A stretch of 64,000 bases of DNA. Origin: Amycolatopsis thermoflava N1165. Lineage in GTDB: Bacteria; Actinomycetota; Actinomycetes; Mycobacteriales; Pseudonocardiaceae. Position 1 is the stretch's first letter; the number at the start of each line of letters is the position of its first letter. The stretch is from NCBI RefSeq assembly GCF_000473265.1, contig NZ_KI421511.1, positions 4,377,560 through 4,441,559 on the forward strand, written 5' to 3'. Shown piece after piece: positions 40,600 to 49,231 of this stretch. The translations under genes were made by a program, and so were the position numbers. The notes beneath the pieces are model-generated. The model made no database searches and was not told where the DNA came from. It worked only from the letters and a program-made list of their open reading frames with translations.

Positions 40600-40920
40600 T
40601 CAACCCTCACGCACCGCGGCCAGCGGTTCGAACCCGGACATCTCCAGCACCCGCCGCACCGGCGACACGGGCGCGACGACCAGGTCCAGCTCCATCTGCA
40701 GCACCTTGAGCCGCCCGGCGAGGGTGAACAGCACACGCAGCCCCGAACTGTCCAAGTAGGTCACATCGGTGAGGTCGATCGAGACGCGCACGGCGTCGTT
40801 GCCGATCGCGGCGAAGATCTGGTCCTGCACCACGGACGCGTTCGCGAGGTCGATCTCGCCGCTGACCCGCAGCAGGACGTGACCGCCGTCGTTGTCGGCG
40901 TCGATGGTGGCCGTCGTCAT
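40600..40920 (-). CDS. STAS-domain anti-sigma factor antagonist
   Basis: The 106-residue protein is a single STAS domain of the SpoIIAA/RsbV type. The phosphorylation site is visible as TYLDSSGLRVL, with Ser58 the expected target. In partner switching, the unphosphorylated form binds an anti-sigma kinase and frees the sigma factor. Its ATG overlaps the stop of the GAF-PP2C-kinase gene, so phosphatase/kinase and antagonist are made together. Confidence 0.87.
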   Translation of the reverse strand: MTTATIDADNDGGHVLLRVSGEIDLANASVVQDQIFAAIGNDAVRVSIDLTDVTYLDSSGLRVLFTLAGRLKVLQMELDLVVAPVSPVRRVLEMSGFEPLAAVREG

Positions 40921-42521
40921 TCCGCGGGCCCGATCGTTCGGCGGATCATGACTTCCGTCCCCTGCGGGCGGTGGTCGATGCGGACCTCGTCCCCGCAGCG
41001 GTGCATCAGCAGCGTTCCCCGGCCGCGGTTCTCGCCGCGCGGCGGGCGCCAGCGGCCCTCGTCGCACACGGTCGCGATCACGTCCTGCCCCCGCAGTTCC
41101 AGCCGCACCTTGATCACGCCGCCCGCGGGCCCGTAGGCGTGCTCCACGGCGTTCGAGGTCGCCTCGCCGACCGCGACCAGCAGGTCGGCCGTGGCGTCCG
41201 CGCTCGCGCCGACGACGGTCAGCCACCGCCGCATCGCGGACCGGACCTCCTTCAGCGACTCCGGCACCGCGGGCACGGTGAGCTCCAGCGGGCCGACGTC
41301 CGCGCCGTTCTGGCGGCGCACGGTCAGCAGCGCCACGTCGTCGTCGGGGGTGTCCTCGCCGATCAGCTCGGCCATCACGTCGGCGCAGACGGTCTGGGCC
41401 TGGGCCGGGTGCACGACGGAGCAGAGGCGGTCGAGCCCGTCGTCGAGCGCGACGCCACGCCGCTCGACCAGGCCATCGGTGTAGAAGCAGACCACCGAGC
41501 CCGGCGGCATCTCCGCCACCGTGACGCGGCGGCGCACGTCCCGCAGGGCGCCGATCGGCGGGTCGACGGCGACGTCGAGCAGCCTGGCCCGTTCGCCCTC
41601 CCGGCCCTGCACCGGCACCAGGTGACCGGCCGAGGACACGTGCAGCCGCTCGAAGTTCGGCTCGATCAGCGCGTACAGCACGGTGGCCATCATGCCCGGC
41701 TCGAAGTGCTGCATCTTGCGGTCGAGGTTGGCGAGCACTTCGGCGGGGTCGCCGCCCTCCATCGCGAAGGCCCGCAGCGCGCTGCGCATCCGGCCCATCA
41801 CGATCGCCGCGGGCAGGCCGTGGCCGACGACGTCGCCGATCACCACGCCGAGCCAGCCGTTGGGCAGGAGGAACACGTCGTACCAGTCGCCGGCGATGGC
41901 GCCCTCGTCACCGGGCACGTACCGCGCGGCGAGTTCGATGCCGGGCACGACGGGCAGCTGGGTCGGCAGGAGGCTGCGCTGCAGCTCGGCCGCGGCCGCG
42001 CGCTCGGCCTTGGAGCGCTGGGCGTGGGCGGCGAGCGCTATCCGGTCGGCGGCCAGCTGGAGCAGCTCGACGTCCTCCGGCGTGAACTCCCGTTGCGAGA
42101 GCGACCCGACGTGCAGCACGCCGATGGCCTCGCCGCCGACCAGCAACGGGACGCCCAGCAGGGTCTGCAGGCCCTTCTCCCAGAGCAGCCGGTTGACCAC
42201 CGTCGTCGAGTCGACCCGCTGCAGCTGCACCGGCTCGCGGCGAGCGACGACCTGACCGGCGAAGCCCTTGCCGACCGGGACGCGGACGCCCTGCGCCACC
42301 TCGGTCTCGATGCCGCGCGCCGCGACCGCGACCAGTTCACGACCGCCCGGTTCGAGCAGCAGCACGGCGGCGGTGTCGGAACGCAGGACCTGGCGGACGC
42401 GGTCCAGGAGCTCGGTGAGCAGATCCTCGGTGGCGAGGTGGGCGAGCGCGCTGTCGCTGACGAGACCGATGCGCTGGAGCTTGTGCTCAGCTTGCAGTCG
42501 CGCGCTGGCCGATGTGGACAT
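40917..42521 (-). CDS. GAF - PP2C (SpoIIE-type) phosphatase - HATPase serine-kinase fusion
   Basis: The 534-residue cytoplasmic protein has three domains: a GAF sensor (about 25-170), a SpoIIE/RsbU PP2C phosphatase (about 185-395; GDWYDVF, GDVVGHGLPAAIVM, DGLVERRG, DDDVALLTV) and an RsbW-like HATPase (about 415-530) with the N-box VGEATSNAVEHAYGP. It carries both the kinase and the phosphatase expected to act on the STAS protein encoded next to it. No membrane segment is present, so it senses an internal signal through GAF. No sigma factor gene is adjacent. Confidence 0.87.
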   Translation of the reverse strand: MSTSASARLQAEHKLQRIGLVSDSALAHLATEDLLTELLDRVRQVLRSDTAAVLLLEPGGRELVAVAARGIETEVAQGVRVPVGKGFAGQVVARREPVQLQRVDSTTVVNRLLWEKGLQTLLGVPLLVGGEAIGVLHVGSLSQREFTPEDVELLQLAADRIALAAHAQRSKAERAAAAELQRSLLPTQLPVVPGIELAARYVPGDEGAIAGDWYDVFLLPNGWLGVVIGDVVGHGLPAAIVMGRMRSALRAFAMEGGDPAEVLANLDRKMQHFEPGMMATVLYALIEPNFERLHVSSAGHLVPVQGREGERARLLDVAVDPPIGALRDVRRRVTVAEMPPGSVVCFYTDGLVERRGVALDDGLDRLCSVVHPAQAQTVCADVMAELIGEDTPDDDVALLTVRRQNGADVGPLELTVPAVPESLKEVRSAMRRWLTVVGASADATADLLVAVGEATSNAVEHAYGPAGGVIKVRLELRGQDVIATVCDEGRWRPPRGENRGRGTLLMHRCGDEVRIDHRPQGTEVMIRRTIGPAE

Positions 42522-42578
42522 GATGCGAGACTAGCCCCTGCCCAGGTCGGAGAAACCTGCGGTTTCCGAGGATTCGGG

Positions 42579-43328
42579 TCATTCCCGCCACGGTTCCGCC
42601 TGAGTCGCCGGGGCGAGCAGAGTCGACGATACCGCAGGCCAGGCGGTGCTGTCCGGGTCGATCAAGGCGAAATGCCCCGCGCCGCGGACGACGGTCAGGC
42701 GCGCACCGGGGTGCACGTCGCGGTAAGCGTGGGAGAGCTCGACGGGCACCACCTCGTCCGCGTCGCCGTGCACGAGGACGACGGGCCCGGCAGGCGACGG
42801 CAGCCGCGCCGGGTCGAGTCCGTCCGGCGGGACGTCGCCGAGGAACGCGCGGGCGGCGCCGTCGCCGAGGCCGAGCCGCGCGGCCAGGGCGAGGTCGGCG
42901 ACCGGCGCCAGCGCGACGGTGGCGGTGAGGCCCGGTGGGGGCGCGGTGGCCGCGGCCAGCAGGGCGAGGTGGCCGCCCGCGGAATGCCCGGTCAGCACCA
43001 CCCGGCCGTCGAACTGCCCGGCGAGTTTCACCGGCAGGTCGCGCAGCGCGGCGGCGACGTCGGCGGTGGCGAGGCGGGGCTCGCCGGGGACGCGGCGGTA
43101 CTCGATCGAGAGGACGTTGACGCCCGTTCGCGCCAGGGCGGCCGCCATCGGCCGGGTGTGCCGCCGATCGAAGGCGGGCCGCCAGAAACCCCCGTGGACG
43201 ACGACGATCAAGGGCGATTCCGGACGGCCCCGCCAGTGGTCGGCGACCTGGTCGGGCCCCGGGCCGTAGCGGAGCTGCCCGTCCGGCTCCGGTGCCGGGC
43301 GGGTGAGGACCGAACGATCTTCCGTCAT
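42579..43328 (-). CDS. Alpha/beta hydrolase (HSL/kynurenine-formamidase-like)
   Basis: The 249-residue enzyme has an oxyanion HGG motif (VVVHGGFWRPAFD), the nucleophile elbow GHSAGGH, an Asp in HGDADEVVP and the catalytic His in GAGHFAL. The arrangement fits the hormone-sensitive-lipase/acylamino-acid or kynurenine-formamidase-like hydrolases. No signal peptide is seen, so it is cytoplasmic. Upstream it faces the large minisatellite, and no operon partner is obvious. Confidence 0.8.
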   Translation of the reverse strand: MTEDRSVLTRPAPEPDGQLRYGPGPDQVADHWRGRPESPLIVVVHGGFWRPAFDRRHTRPMAAALARTGVNVLSIEYRRVPGEPRLATADVAAALRDLPVKLAGQFDGRVVLTGHSAGGHLALLAAATAPPPGLTATVALAPVADLALAARLGLGDGAARAFLGDVPPDGLDPARLPSPAGPVVLVHGDADEVVPVELSHAYRDVHPGARLTVVRGAGHFALIDPDSTAWPAVSSTLLAPATQAEPWRE

Positions 43329-43975
43329 GGGCCGGCCGCCTCCAGAAAATCACTCGTTCGGGTGGCCCGGGGCGCGCCCGCGCCGCGGGCCCGGTGGTGT
43401 GGGCCTGGTGTTGTCGGTCGGCCTTGCCGGCCCGGGGTTGCCGGCCAGGGGTGGCCGGCCAGGTGTTGCAGGCCCGGAGTTGCGGGCTAGGTGTTGCAGG
43501 CCCGGAGTTTCGGGCCAGGCGTTGCAGGCCCGGAGTTTCGGGCCAGGCGTTGCAGGCCCGGGGTTGCGGGCCCCTGTTGCGGGACGGCCTTGCCGGCCCG
43601 CTATTGCCGCCCGTGTTGCACCCCGAGTTGTAGGGCCGGTGTTGCGGGCCGGTGCTGCCGGCCCCCTGTTGCGGGCCCGATGTTCTGCGGGCCCGATGTT
43701 CTGCGGGCCCAGTGTTGTGGGCCCGTATTGCGGGCCGTCCATGCCAGCCCGGTATGGCCGCCCCTGTTGCGGCCCCAGTTGCACACCAGGTGTTGCAGGC
43801 CCGGTGTTGCGGGCTGGTGTGGCCGGCCCAAGTCGCGGGCCCAAGTCGCGGGCCCCACTTGCGGGCCCCACTTGCGGGCCCCACTTGCGGGCCCCACTCG
43901 CGGCCCCCACTCGCGGCCCCCACTCCCGGACCCACTCCCGGACCCGCGCTCGGGAGCGCGGGGCCCGCACCGAAA
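43329..43975. repeat. GC-rich minisatellite region without a supportable gene
   Basis: About 500 of these 647 bp are built from GGGCC-rich short repeats. A 28-bp unit beginning GTTGCAGGCCCGGAG is repeated in tandem at 43465, 43493, 43521 and 43549. A 16-bp unit GCGGGCCCGATGTTCT is repeated at 43671 and 43687. A 13-bp unit GCGGGCCCCACTT repeats at 43848, 43861, 43874 and 43887 with degenerate copies on both sides (43822-43935). Several frames on both strands stay open because the repeats lack stop codons, but their translations are low-complexity and differ in each frame. The segment separates the hydrolase and topoisomerase genes. Confidence 0.8.
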
Positions 43976-46465
43976 TCAGCCGCGCTCGATGAGGTGTCCG
44001 ATGACGTCCGGGCCGGGGTGCGGGGCTCCCGAGGCGTCGCGGCGGAGGGTGGGCTCCGGGAGCTCCACCGGGTCCCCGTTCTTCGACGCTCCGGCAGGCC
44101 GGGGGCCCACCCAGCCGACCGTCAGCCGCGTCTCCCCCTTCAGGAAGCGCTGCGCCCGCACCCCGCCGGTCGCGCGGCCCTTCGCCGGGTACTCGGCGAA
44201 GGGCGTCATCTTCACGCTCGCACCGGTGGCCGTCACCACCATCGGCTCGCCGTGCTCCGCGTCATCCGTGCGGATCGCCCCGAAGAACACCACCTCGGCG
44301 TCCGCGGCGAGCTTGATGCCCGCCATGCCGCCGCCCTTGAGGCCCTGCGGCCGCACCAGCGAAGCCGGGAACCGCAGCAGCGAGGCGTCCGACGTGACGA
44401 ACGCGAACGTCTCCTCGCCATCAGCCAGCCACGCGGCGCCGACGACCTCGTCGCCGTCCTTCAACCCGATGATCTCGAACTCGTCGGACCGCACCGGCCA
44501 GTCCGGCGCCACCACCTTCACCACGCCCTGCCGCGTGCCGAGCGCGAGACCGGGCGACCCGGCCGCCTGCTCGCCCAGCGGCGCGATGCCGATGACCTTC
44601 TCGCCCTTGTCCAGCGGCACCAGCTCCCGCGCGGCCATCCCGCCGCGCAGCGACACCGTCCCGGACTGCTCCGGCAGCACGGGCAACGGCAGCACGTCCG
44701 TCTTGAACGCCCGCCCGCGGCTGGTCACTAGCAGCACCTGGCCACGCGCGGTCGAGTGCACCATCGCCGCCACCGCGTCGTGCTTCACCCGGCCGTTGCG
44801 GCGGCGGCCCTCCGGCGCCTCCTCCGACTCGGCCGCGGTGCGGGCGACCAGGCCGGTGGCGGACAGGATCACCTGGCACGGGTCGTCGGCGACCTCCAGC
44901 GGCCCGGCCGGCTTGGACGCGGCCAGCACCTCCTTGAGGTCGCCGTCGATCAGCGCGGTGCGCCGCTCGGTCTTGAAGTCCTTCGCGATCTTGGCCAGCT
45001 CGTTGGAGACGACCTTCTTCAGCTCCCGGTCGTCGTCGAGGATCTTGGTCAGCTCGGCGATCTCGGCGCGCAGCTTCTCCTGCTCGTCCTCGAGTTCGAG
45101 CTTGTCGTACTTGGTGAGCCGGCGCAGCGGCGTGTCCAGGATGTAGGTGGCCTGGATCTCGGACAGCTTGAACCGCTTCATCAGGCCGTCCTTGGCCTGC
45201 GCGGCGTCGTCGCTGTTGCGGATCAGCCGGATCACCTTGTCGATGTCCAGCAGCGCGATCAGCAGGCCCTCGACCAGGTGCAGCCGCTCCTCGCGCTTGC
45301 GGCGCCGGTACTTCGTGCGCCGCGTGACCACGTCGTAGCGGTGCTCCAGGAACACCTCGAGCAGCTGCTTGAGCCCGAGTGTCTGCGGCTGGCCGTCGAC
45401 CAGCACCAGGTTGTTGATGCCGAACGACTGTTCCAGCGGCGTGAGCCGGTAGAGGTCGGCCAGCAGCGGGTTCGGGTTGACGCCCACCTTGCACTCGATG
45501 ACCAGCCGGGTGCCGTTCTCGCGGTCGGTGAGGTCCTTGACGTCGGCGATCCCGGTCAGCCGCTTGGACTTGTTGACCTCCTCGGTGATCTTCTCGATCA
45601 CCTTCTCCGGCCCGACGCCGTAGGGCAGCTCGGTGACCGTGATCGCCTGGCGGCCGCGGCTGCCGGGCAGCGGGCCGATCTCGACCTTCGCCCGCATCCG
45701 CACCACGCCGCGGCCGGTCTCGTACGCCTTGCGCACCTCGTCCAGGCCCAGCAGCATCCCGCCGGTCGGCAGGTCGGGGCCCGGCACGAACTCCATCAGC
45801 TTGTCCAGGGTGGCGCCGGGGTGGTTGATCAGCCACCGCGCGGCCGCGATGACCTCGCCCATGTTGTGCGGGATCATGTTGGTCGCCATGCCGACCGCGA
45901 TGCCGGACGTGCCGTTGACCAGCAGGTTCGGATACGCGGCAGGCAGCACCGACGGCTCCATCAGCGAGCCGTCGTAGTTCGGCCGGAAGTCGACCGTCTC
46001 CTCGCCCAGCTCGCCGACGAGCAGCATCGCCTCCGGCGACATGCGCGCCTCGGTGTACCGCGACGCGGCCGGGCCGTCGTCCGGGCTGCCGAAGTTGCCG
46101 TGGCCGTCGATGAGCGGCGCGTTCATCGAGAAGTCCTGCGCCAGGCGGACCATCGCGTCGTAGATCGCGGTATCGCCGTGCGGGTGGTAGCGGCCCATCA
46201 CGTCGCCGACCACGCGCGAGGACTTCACGTACGCGTGGTTGGGCCGGTAGCCGGCCTCGTTCATCGAGAACAGGATCCGGCGGTGCACCGGCTTGAGGCC
46301 GTCGCGCGCGTCGGGCAATGCGCGGGAGTGGATGACCGAGTAGGCGTACTCCAAGTAGGAGTCCTCGATCTCGGTCTTCACCGGGTTCTCGAAGACCTGC
46401 GCGCCTGCCTGGTCGAACGCTGCCGGATCGACCCGGGTGACGGCTGTCTTGGATCGGCGTGCCAT
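43976..46465 (-). CDS. parC: DNA topoisomerase IV subunit A (ParC-like)
   Basis: The 829-residue protein is a type IIA topoisomerase A subunit: RDGLKPVHRRILFSM, the quinolone-region HPHGDTAIYDAMVR (Thr99 and Asp103 at the positions of E. coli GyrA Ser83 and Asp87), the catalytic Tyr137 in ASRYTEARMS, and a C-terminal beta-pinwheel. No QRRGGKG-type GyrA box is evident in the C-terminal domain, which favours ParC over GyrA. It follows the B subunit by 22 bp with AGGAGA upstream of the ATG. With ParE it decatenates sister chromosomes. Confidence 0.85.
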   Translation of the reverse strand: MARRSKTAVTRVDPAAFDQAGAQVFENPVKTEIEDSYLEYAYSVIHSRALPDARDGLKPVHRRILFSMNEAGYRPNHAYVKSSRVVGDVMGRYHPHGDTAIYDAMVRLAQDFSMNAPLIDGHGNFGSPDDGPAASRYTEARMSPEAMLLVGELGEETVDFRPNYDGSLMEPSVLPAAYPNLLVNGTSGIAVGMATNMIPHNMGEVIAAARWLINHPGATLDKLMEFVPGPDLPTGGMLLGLDEVRKAYETGRGVVRMRAKVEIGPLPGSRGRQAITVTELPYGVGPEKVIEKITEEVNKSKRLTGIADVKDLTDRENGTRLVIECKVGVNPNPLLADLYRLTPLEQSFGINNLVLVDGQPQTLGLKQLLEVFLEHRYDVVTRRTKYRRRKREERLHLVEGLLIALLDIDKVIRLIRNSDDAAQAKDGLMKRFKLSEIQATYILDTPLRRLTKYDKLELEDEQEKLRAEIAELTKILDDDRELKKVVSNELAKIAKDFKTERRTALIDGDLKEVLAASKPAGPLEVADDPCQVILSATGLVARTAAESEEAPEGRRRNGRVKHDAVAAMVHSTARGQVLLVTSRGRAFKTDVLPLPVLPEQSGTVSLRGGMAARELVPLDKGEKVIGIAPLGEQAAGSPGLALGTRQGVVKVVAPDWPVRSDEFEIIGLKDGDEVVGAAWLADGEETFAFVTSDASLLRFPASLVRPQGLKGGGMAGIKLAADAEVVFFGAIRTDDAEHGEPMVVTATGASVKMTPFAEYPAKGRATGGVRAQRFLKGETRLTVGWVGPRPAGASKNGDPVELPEPTLRRDASGAPHPGPDVIGHLIERG

Positions 46466-46487
46466 TGCTGTTGTCTCCTAGGGGAAC

Positions 46488-48545
46488 TCAGACGTCGATC
46501 GCTTCGCGGTCCACGCGGGCGGCGGATTCGACGAGCCAGTTGCGCCGGGGTTCGACCTTCTCCCCCATCAGCAGCTCCAGCGCGGCCTCCGCGGCCTCCG
46601 CGTCGTCCAGCGTGATGCGGCGGACCGACCGGGTCGCGGGGTTCATCGTGGTCTCCCACAGTTCGTCGGCGTCCATCTCGCCGAGGCCCTTGAACCGCGG
46701 GACCGGCTTGACGATCTGCTTGCCCGCGGCCTCCAGCTCGGCGACCTTCTGCTCCATCTCGCGCTGTGTGAAGGTGAAGATCGTCTCGGGGTTGCGGCCC
46801 TTCGTGACGATCTTGTGCAGCGGCGGCATCGCGGCGAACAGCCTGCCGTCCTCGATCACCGGCCGCATGTACTTCGCGAACAGGGTGATCAGCAGTGTCC
46901 GGATGTGCGAGCCGTCGACGTCGGCGTCGGCCATCAGGATGACGCGGCCGTACCGCATCGCGGACAGGTCGAACGTGCGGCCGGTGCCCGCGCCGAGCAC
47001 CTGCACGATCGAGGCGATCTCGGCGTTCTTCAGCGTGTCGCCGAGCGAGGCCTTCTGCACGTTCAGGATCTTGCCGCGCAACGGCAGCAGCGCCTGGTAC
47101 TCCGACACGCGCGCCATGCGGGCCGACCCGAGCGCGCTGTCACCCTCGACGAGGAACAGCTCGCTGCGGGAGATGCCGGTGGTGCGGCAGTCGACCAGCT
47201 TCGGCGGCATCGCCGCGCCCTCCAGCGCGGTCTTGCGGCGCGCCGCGTCCTTCTGCTGCTTCTGCGTCAACCGCACGCGGGCGGCGTCGACGATCTTCTG
47301 CAGCACGACCTTGGCCTCGGCCTTGGTCTTGCGGTTCTCCGTCCACTCCTTGAGGTGCCGCTCGACGATGCCCTGCACCACGCGGGTGATGCCGGACGTG
47401 GACAGCTCGTCCTTGGTCTGCGAGGTGAACTGCGGCTCGGGGATGCGCACGTGGACGACCGCCGTCATGCCCTCGAGCACGTCGTCGAGAGTCGGCAGGT
47501 CCTCCTTGGCCTTCAGCAGGCCGCGGGTGCGGGAAATGGCTTCCTGCAACGCCTTCGTCGCCCCGCGGTCGAAGCCGCGGCGGTGGGTGCCGCCGTGCAC
47601 GTTGCGGATGGTGTTGGTGAAGCACTCGACCGTGCGCTCGTACCCGGTGCCCCAGCGCAGCGCGATCTCGACCTCGGCGTGGCGCTCCACATTGGACCGC
47701 ATGACCCCGTTGGCGTCGGCCGCGTTCTCCTTGTACGAGCCCTCGCCGCGGATGATCAGCGTGCCGGACACCGGCTTCTCGTCCGACGGCGCGAGGAACT
47801 CCACCATGTCCGCGAGGCCGTTGGGGAAGTGGAAGGTCTCCTCGCTGATCGACCCCTCGGTGGCGGTGCGCAGCACGTACGTGACGCCCGGCACGAGGAA
47901 CGCGGTGTTGCGCAGCTTCGTGCGCACCTGCTCGACGTCGAGCTCCGCGCCCTTCTCGAAGTACCGCGCGTCGTGCCAGTAGCGGATCGACGTGCCGGTG
48001 CGCTCGCCGCGCTTCATCTTGCCCTTGACGCGCAACCCGGGCTGCGGCGTGAACTTCGCCTTCGGGCCGGGACCGTCGAACACGCCCGGCGTGCCGTGCG
48101 CGAAGGACATCTCGTGCACCTTGCCGCCGTTGCGGACGGTGACGTCGAAGCGGTGCGACAACGCGTTGACCGCCGAGGCGCCGACGCCGTGCAGGCCGCC
48201 GGAGGTCTTGTAGCCGGAGCCGCCGAACTTGCCGCCCGCGTGCAGCCGGGTGAGCACCAGCTCGACACCGGACAGACCGGACTTGGCGTGCACACCGGTC
48301 GGGATGCCGCGGCCGTCGTCGTCGACCTGGACGCTGCCGTCCGCGTGCAACGTGACGACCACCTTCGTGGCGTGACCTGCGACACCCTCGTCCGTCGAGT
48401 TGTCGACGATCTCGGTGAACAGGTGGTTCACGCCGCGGCTGTCGGTCGACCCGATGTACATGCCGGGGCGCTTCCGGACCGCTTCCAGGCCTTCCAGGTG
48501 GGTAAGGTCGTCGGCCCCGTAGAGAGGCTCAGCAGAAGCAGTCAC
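46488..48545 (-). CDS. parE: DNA topoisomerase IV subunit B (ParE-like)
   Basis: The 685-residue protein has the GHKL ATPase (RKRPGMYIGS, EIVDNSTDEG, DDGRGIPTG, GLHGVGASAVNAL), the transducer domain, and the TOPRIM part (LFLVEGDSALG, LMADADVDGSHIRTLL). The GTG at 48545 follows GGGAGAGAAG at suitable distance and matches the family's start; a much longer upstream frame has no homology. It is the ATP-driven half of topoisomerase IV and is the first gene of the pair. Confidence 0.87.
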   Translation of the reverse strand: MTASAEPLYGADDLTHLEGLEAVRKRPGMYIGSTDSRGVNHLFTEIVDNSTDEGVAGHATKVVVTLHADGSVQVDDDGRGIPTGVHAKSGLSGVELVLTRLHAGGKFGGSGYKTSGGLHGVGASAVNALSHRFDVTVRNGGKVHEMSFAHGTPGVFDGPGPKAKFTPQPGLRVKGKMKRGERTGTSIRYWHDARYFEKGAELDVEQVRTKLRNTAFLVPGVTYVLRTATEGSISEETFHFPNGLADMVEFLAPSDEKPVSGTLIIRGEGSYKENAADANGVMRSNVERHAEVEIALRWGTGYERTVECFTNTIRNVHGGTHRRGFDRGATKALQEAISRTRGLLKAKEDLPTLDDVLEGMTAVVHVRIPEPQFTSQTKDELSTSGITRVVQGIVERHLKEWTENRKTKAEAKVVLQKIVDAARVRLTQKQQKDAARRKTALEGAAMPPKLVDCRTTGISRSELFLVEGDSALGSARMARVSEYQALLPLRGKILNVQKASLGDTLKNAEIASIVQVLGAGTGRTFDLSAMRYGRVILMADADVDGSHIRTLLITLFAKYMRPVIEDGRLFAAMPPLHKIVTKGRNPETIFTFTQREMEQKVAELEAAGKQIVKPVPRFKGLGEMDADELWETTMNPATRSVRRITLDDAEAAEAALELLMGEKVEPRRNWLVESAARVDREAIDV

Positions 48546-48643
48546 AGGATCTTCTCTCCCAGTAGCGATTGGGGTGGGGCGGCACCAGGGCGCCGCGCGT
48601 ATGCAGGGTAACGGAGGGCACCGACAACCCCGGGGATTGTGGC

Positions 48644-49060
48644 CTACTGCCGCCGTGCGGCGTGGATCGCGCCGGCGAGCATGTCGAGCTCCGGGTCGAA
48701 GACCTCGTCGGCGGTGGCGGCGCGCAGGTGCGGTACCAGTGCTTTCAGTGTAGGCGCTGCCGAGCTCGCCCGTGCGGCTTCGAAGATCCCGGCGTCGCGT
48801 TCCGGCGTGGTGAGGTCGCCGTGCACCTCGCGGTGGGCGCGGCCCGGCACGACGACCAGGTAGAAGCGCACCTGGGCCGGTTCGTCCAGGCCGGCGGCCG
48901 CGAGGACCTCCGCGAGACGCAGCCCGCCGGGGCCGTGGTCGCCGCGGGTCATGATCAGCTCGGCGAAGCCGGCAGGGTCGCCAGCGCGCTGAGCCGGTCG
49001 TTCCCTGCTGTCCGCGGTGGCGGCCGTGAACGGCGTCACCGTGGTCGTCGCGGCGGCCAT
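48644..49060 (-). pseudogene. TetR-family regulator remnant (C-terminal part only)
   Basis: The frame encodes the C-terminal ligand domain of a TetR regulator (GFAELIMTRGDHGPGGLRLAEVL, then ATADEVFDPELDMLAGAI at the end), but the N-terminal HTH is absent. Its first 15-20 residues come from the opposite strand of an MFS remnant. An ATG exists at 49060, so a short 138-residue protein could be made, yet it would not bind DNA. It looks like the residue of a divergent tetR-transporter pair after an internal deletion. Confidence 0.6.
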
Positions 49061-49231
49061 GCTGCCCCGGCTCTCGCCGCGACTCGGCGCGCCCACGGCC
49101 CTGCGCGCACGTAGCTCGCGGTGGGGGCGCAGCCGGCCGCGGCGCCGGCCTACTCGGCGGGGTTCGCGCTGGTCGCCGCGGTGGTGGTCGCGGCGGGCGC
49201 GGTGGCCCCTCGCTACAGTGCTGACCGATGA
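49017..49231 (+). pseudogene. MFS transporter remnants (two out-of-frame fragments)
   Basis: From 49017 the frame reads AAVNGVTVVVAAAMLPRLSPRLG, typical of an internal MFS helix plus loop. From 49121, in another frame, it reads PAYSAGFALVAAVVVAAGAVA, typical of the last MFS helix, ending in TGA at 49229-49231. Everything between the two helices of a normal 400-500 residue transporter is missing. The final stop overlaps the start of the pseudouridine synthase gene. Confidence 0.55.

Noticed and set aside
43465-43576. Possible CRISPR array from the 28-bp repeats
   Set aside because: The units are directly contiguous with no unique spacers, and no cas gene is present.
43303-43992. Long open frames on both strands through the minisatellite
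   Set aside because: Frames stay open because the repeats contain no stop codons. Translations are Gly/Pro/Arg/Ala repeats that differ by frame, with no ribosome site.
43976-46465. Calling the topoisomerase A subunit GyrA
   Set aside because: The gene pair order, the missing GyrA-box-like motif and the length favour topoisomerase IV. A phylogeny with the genome's gyrase would settle it.
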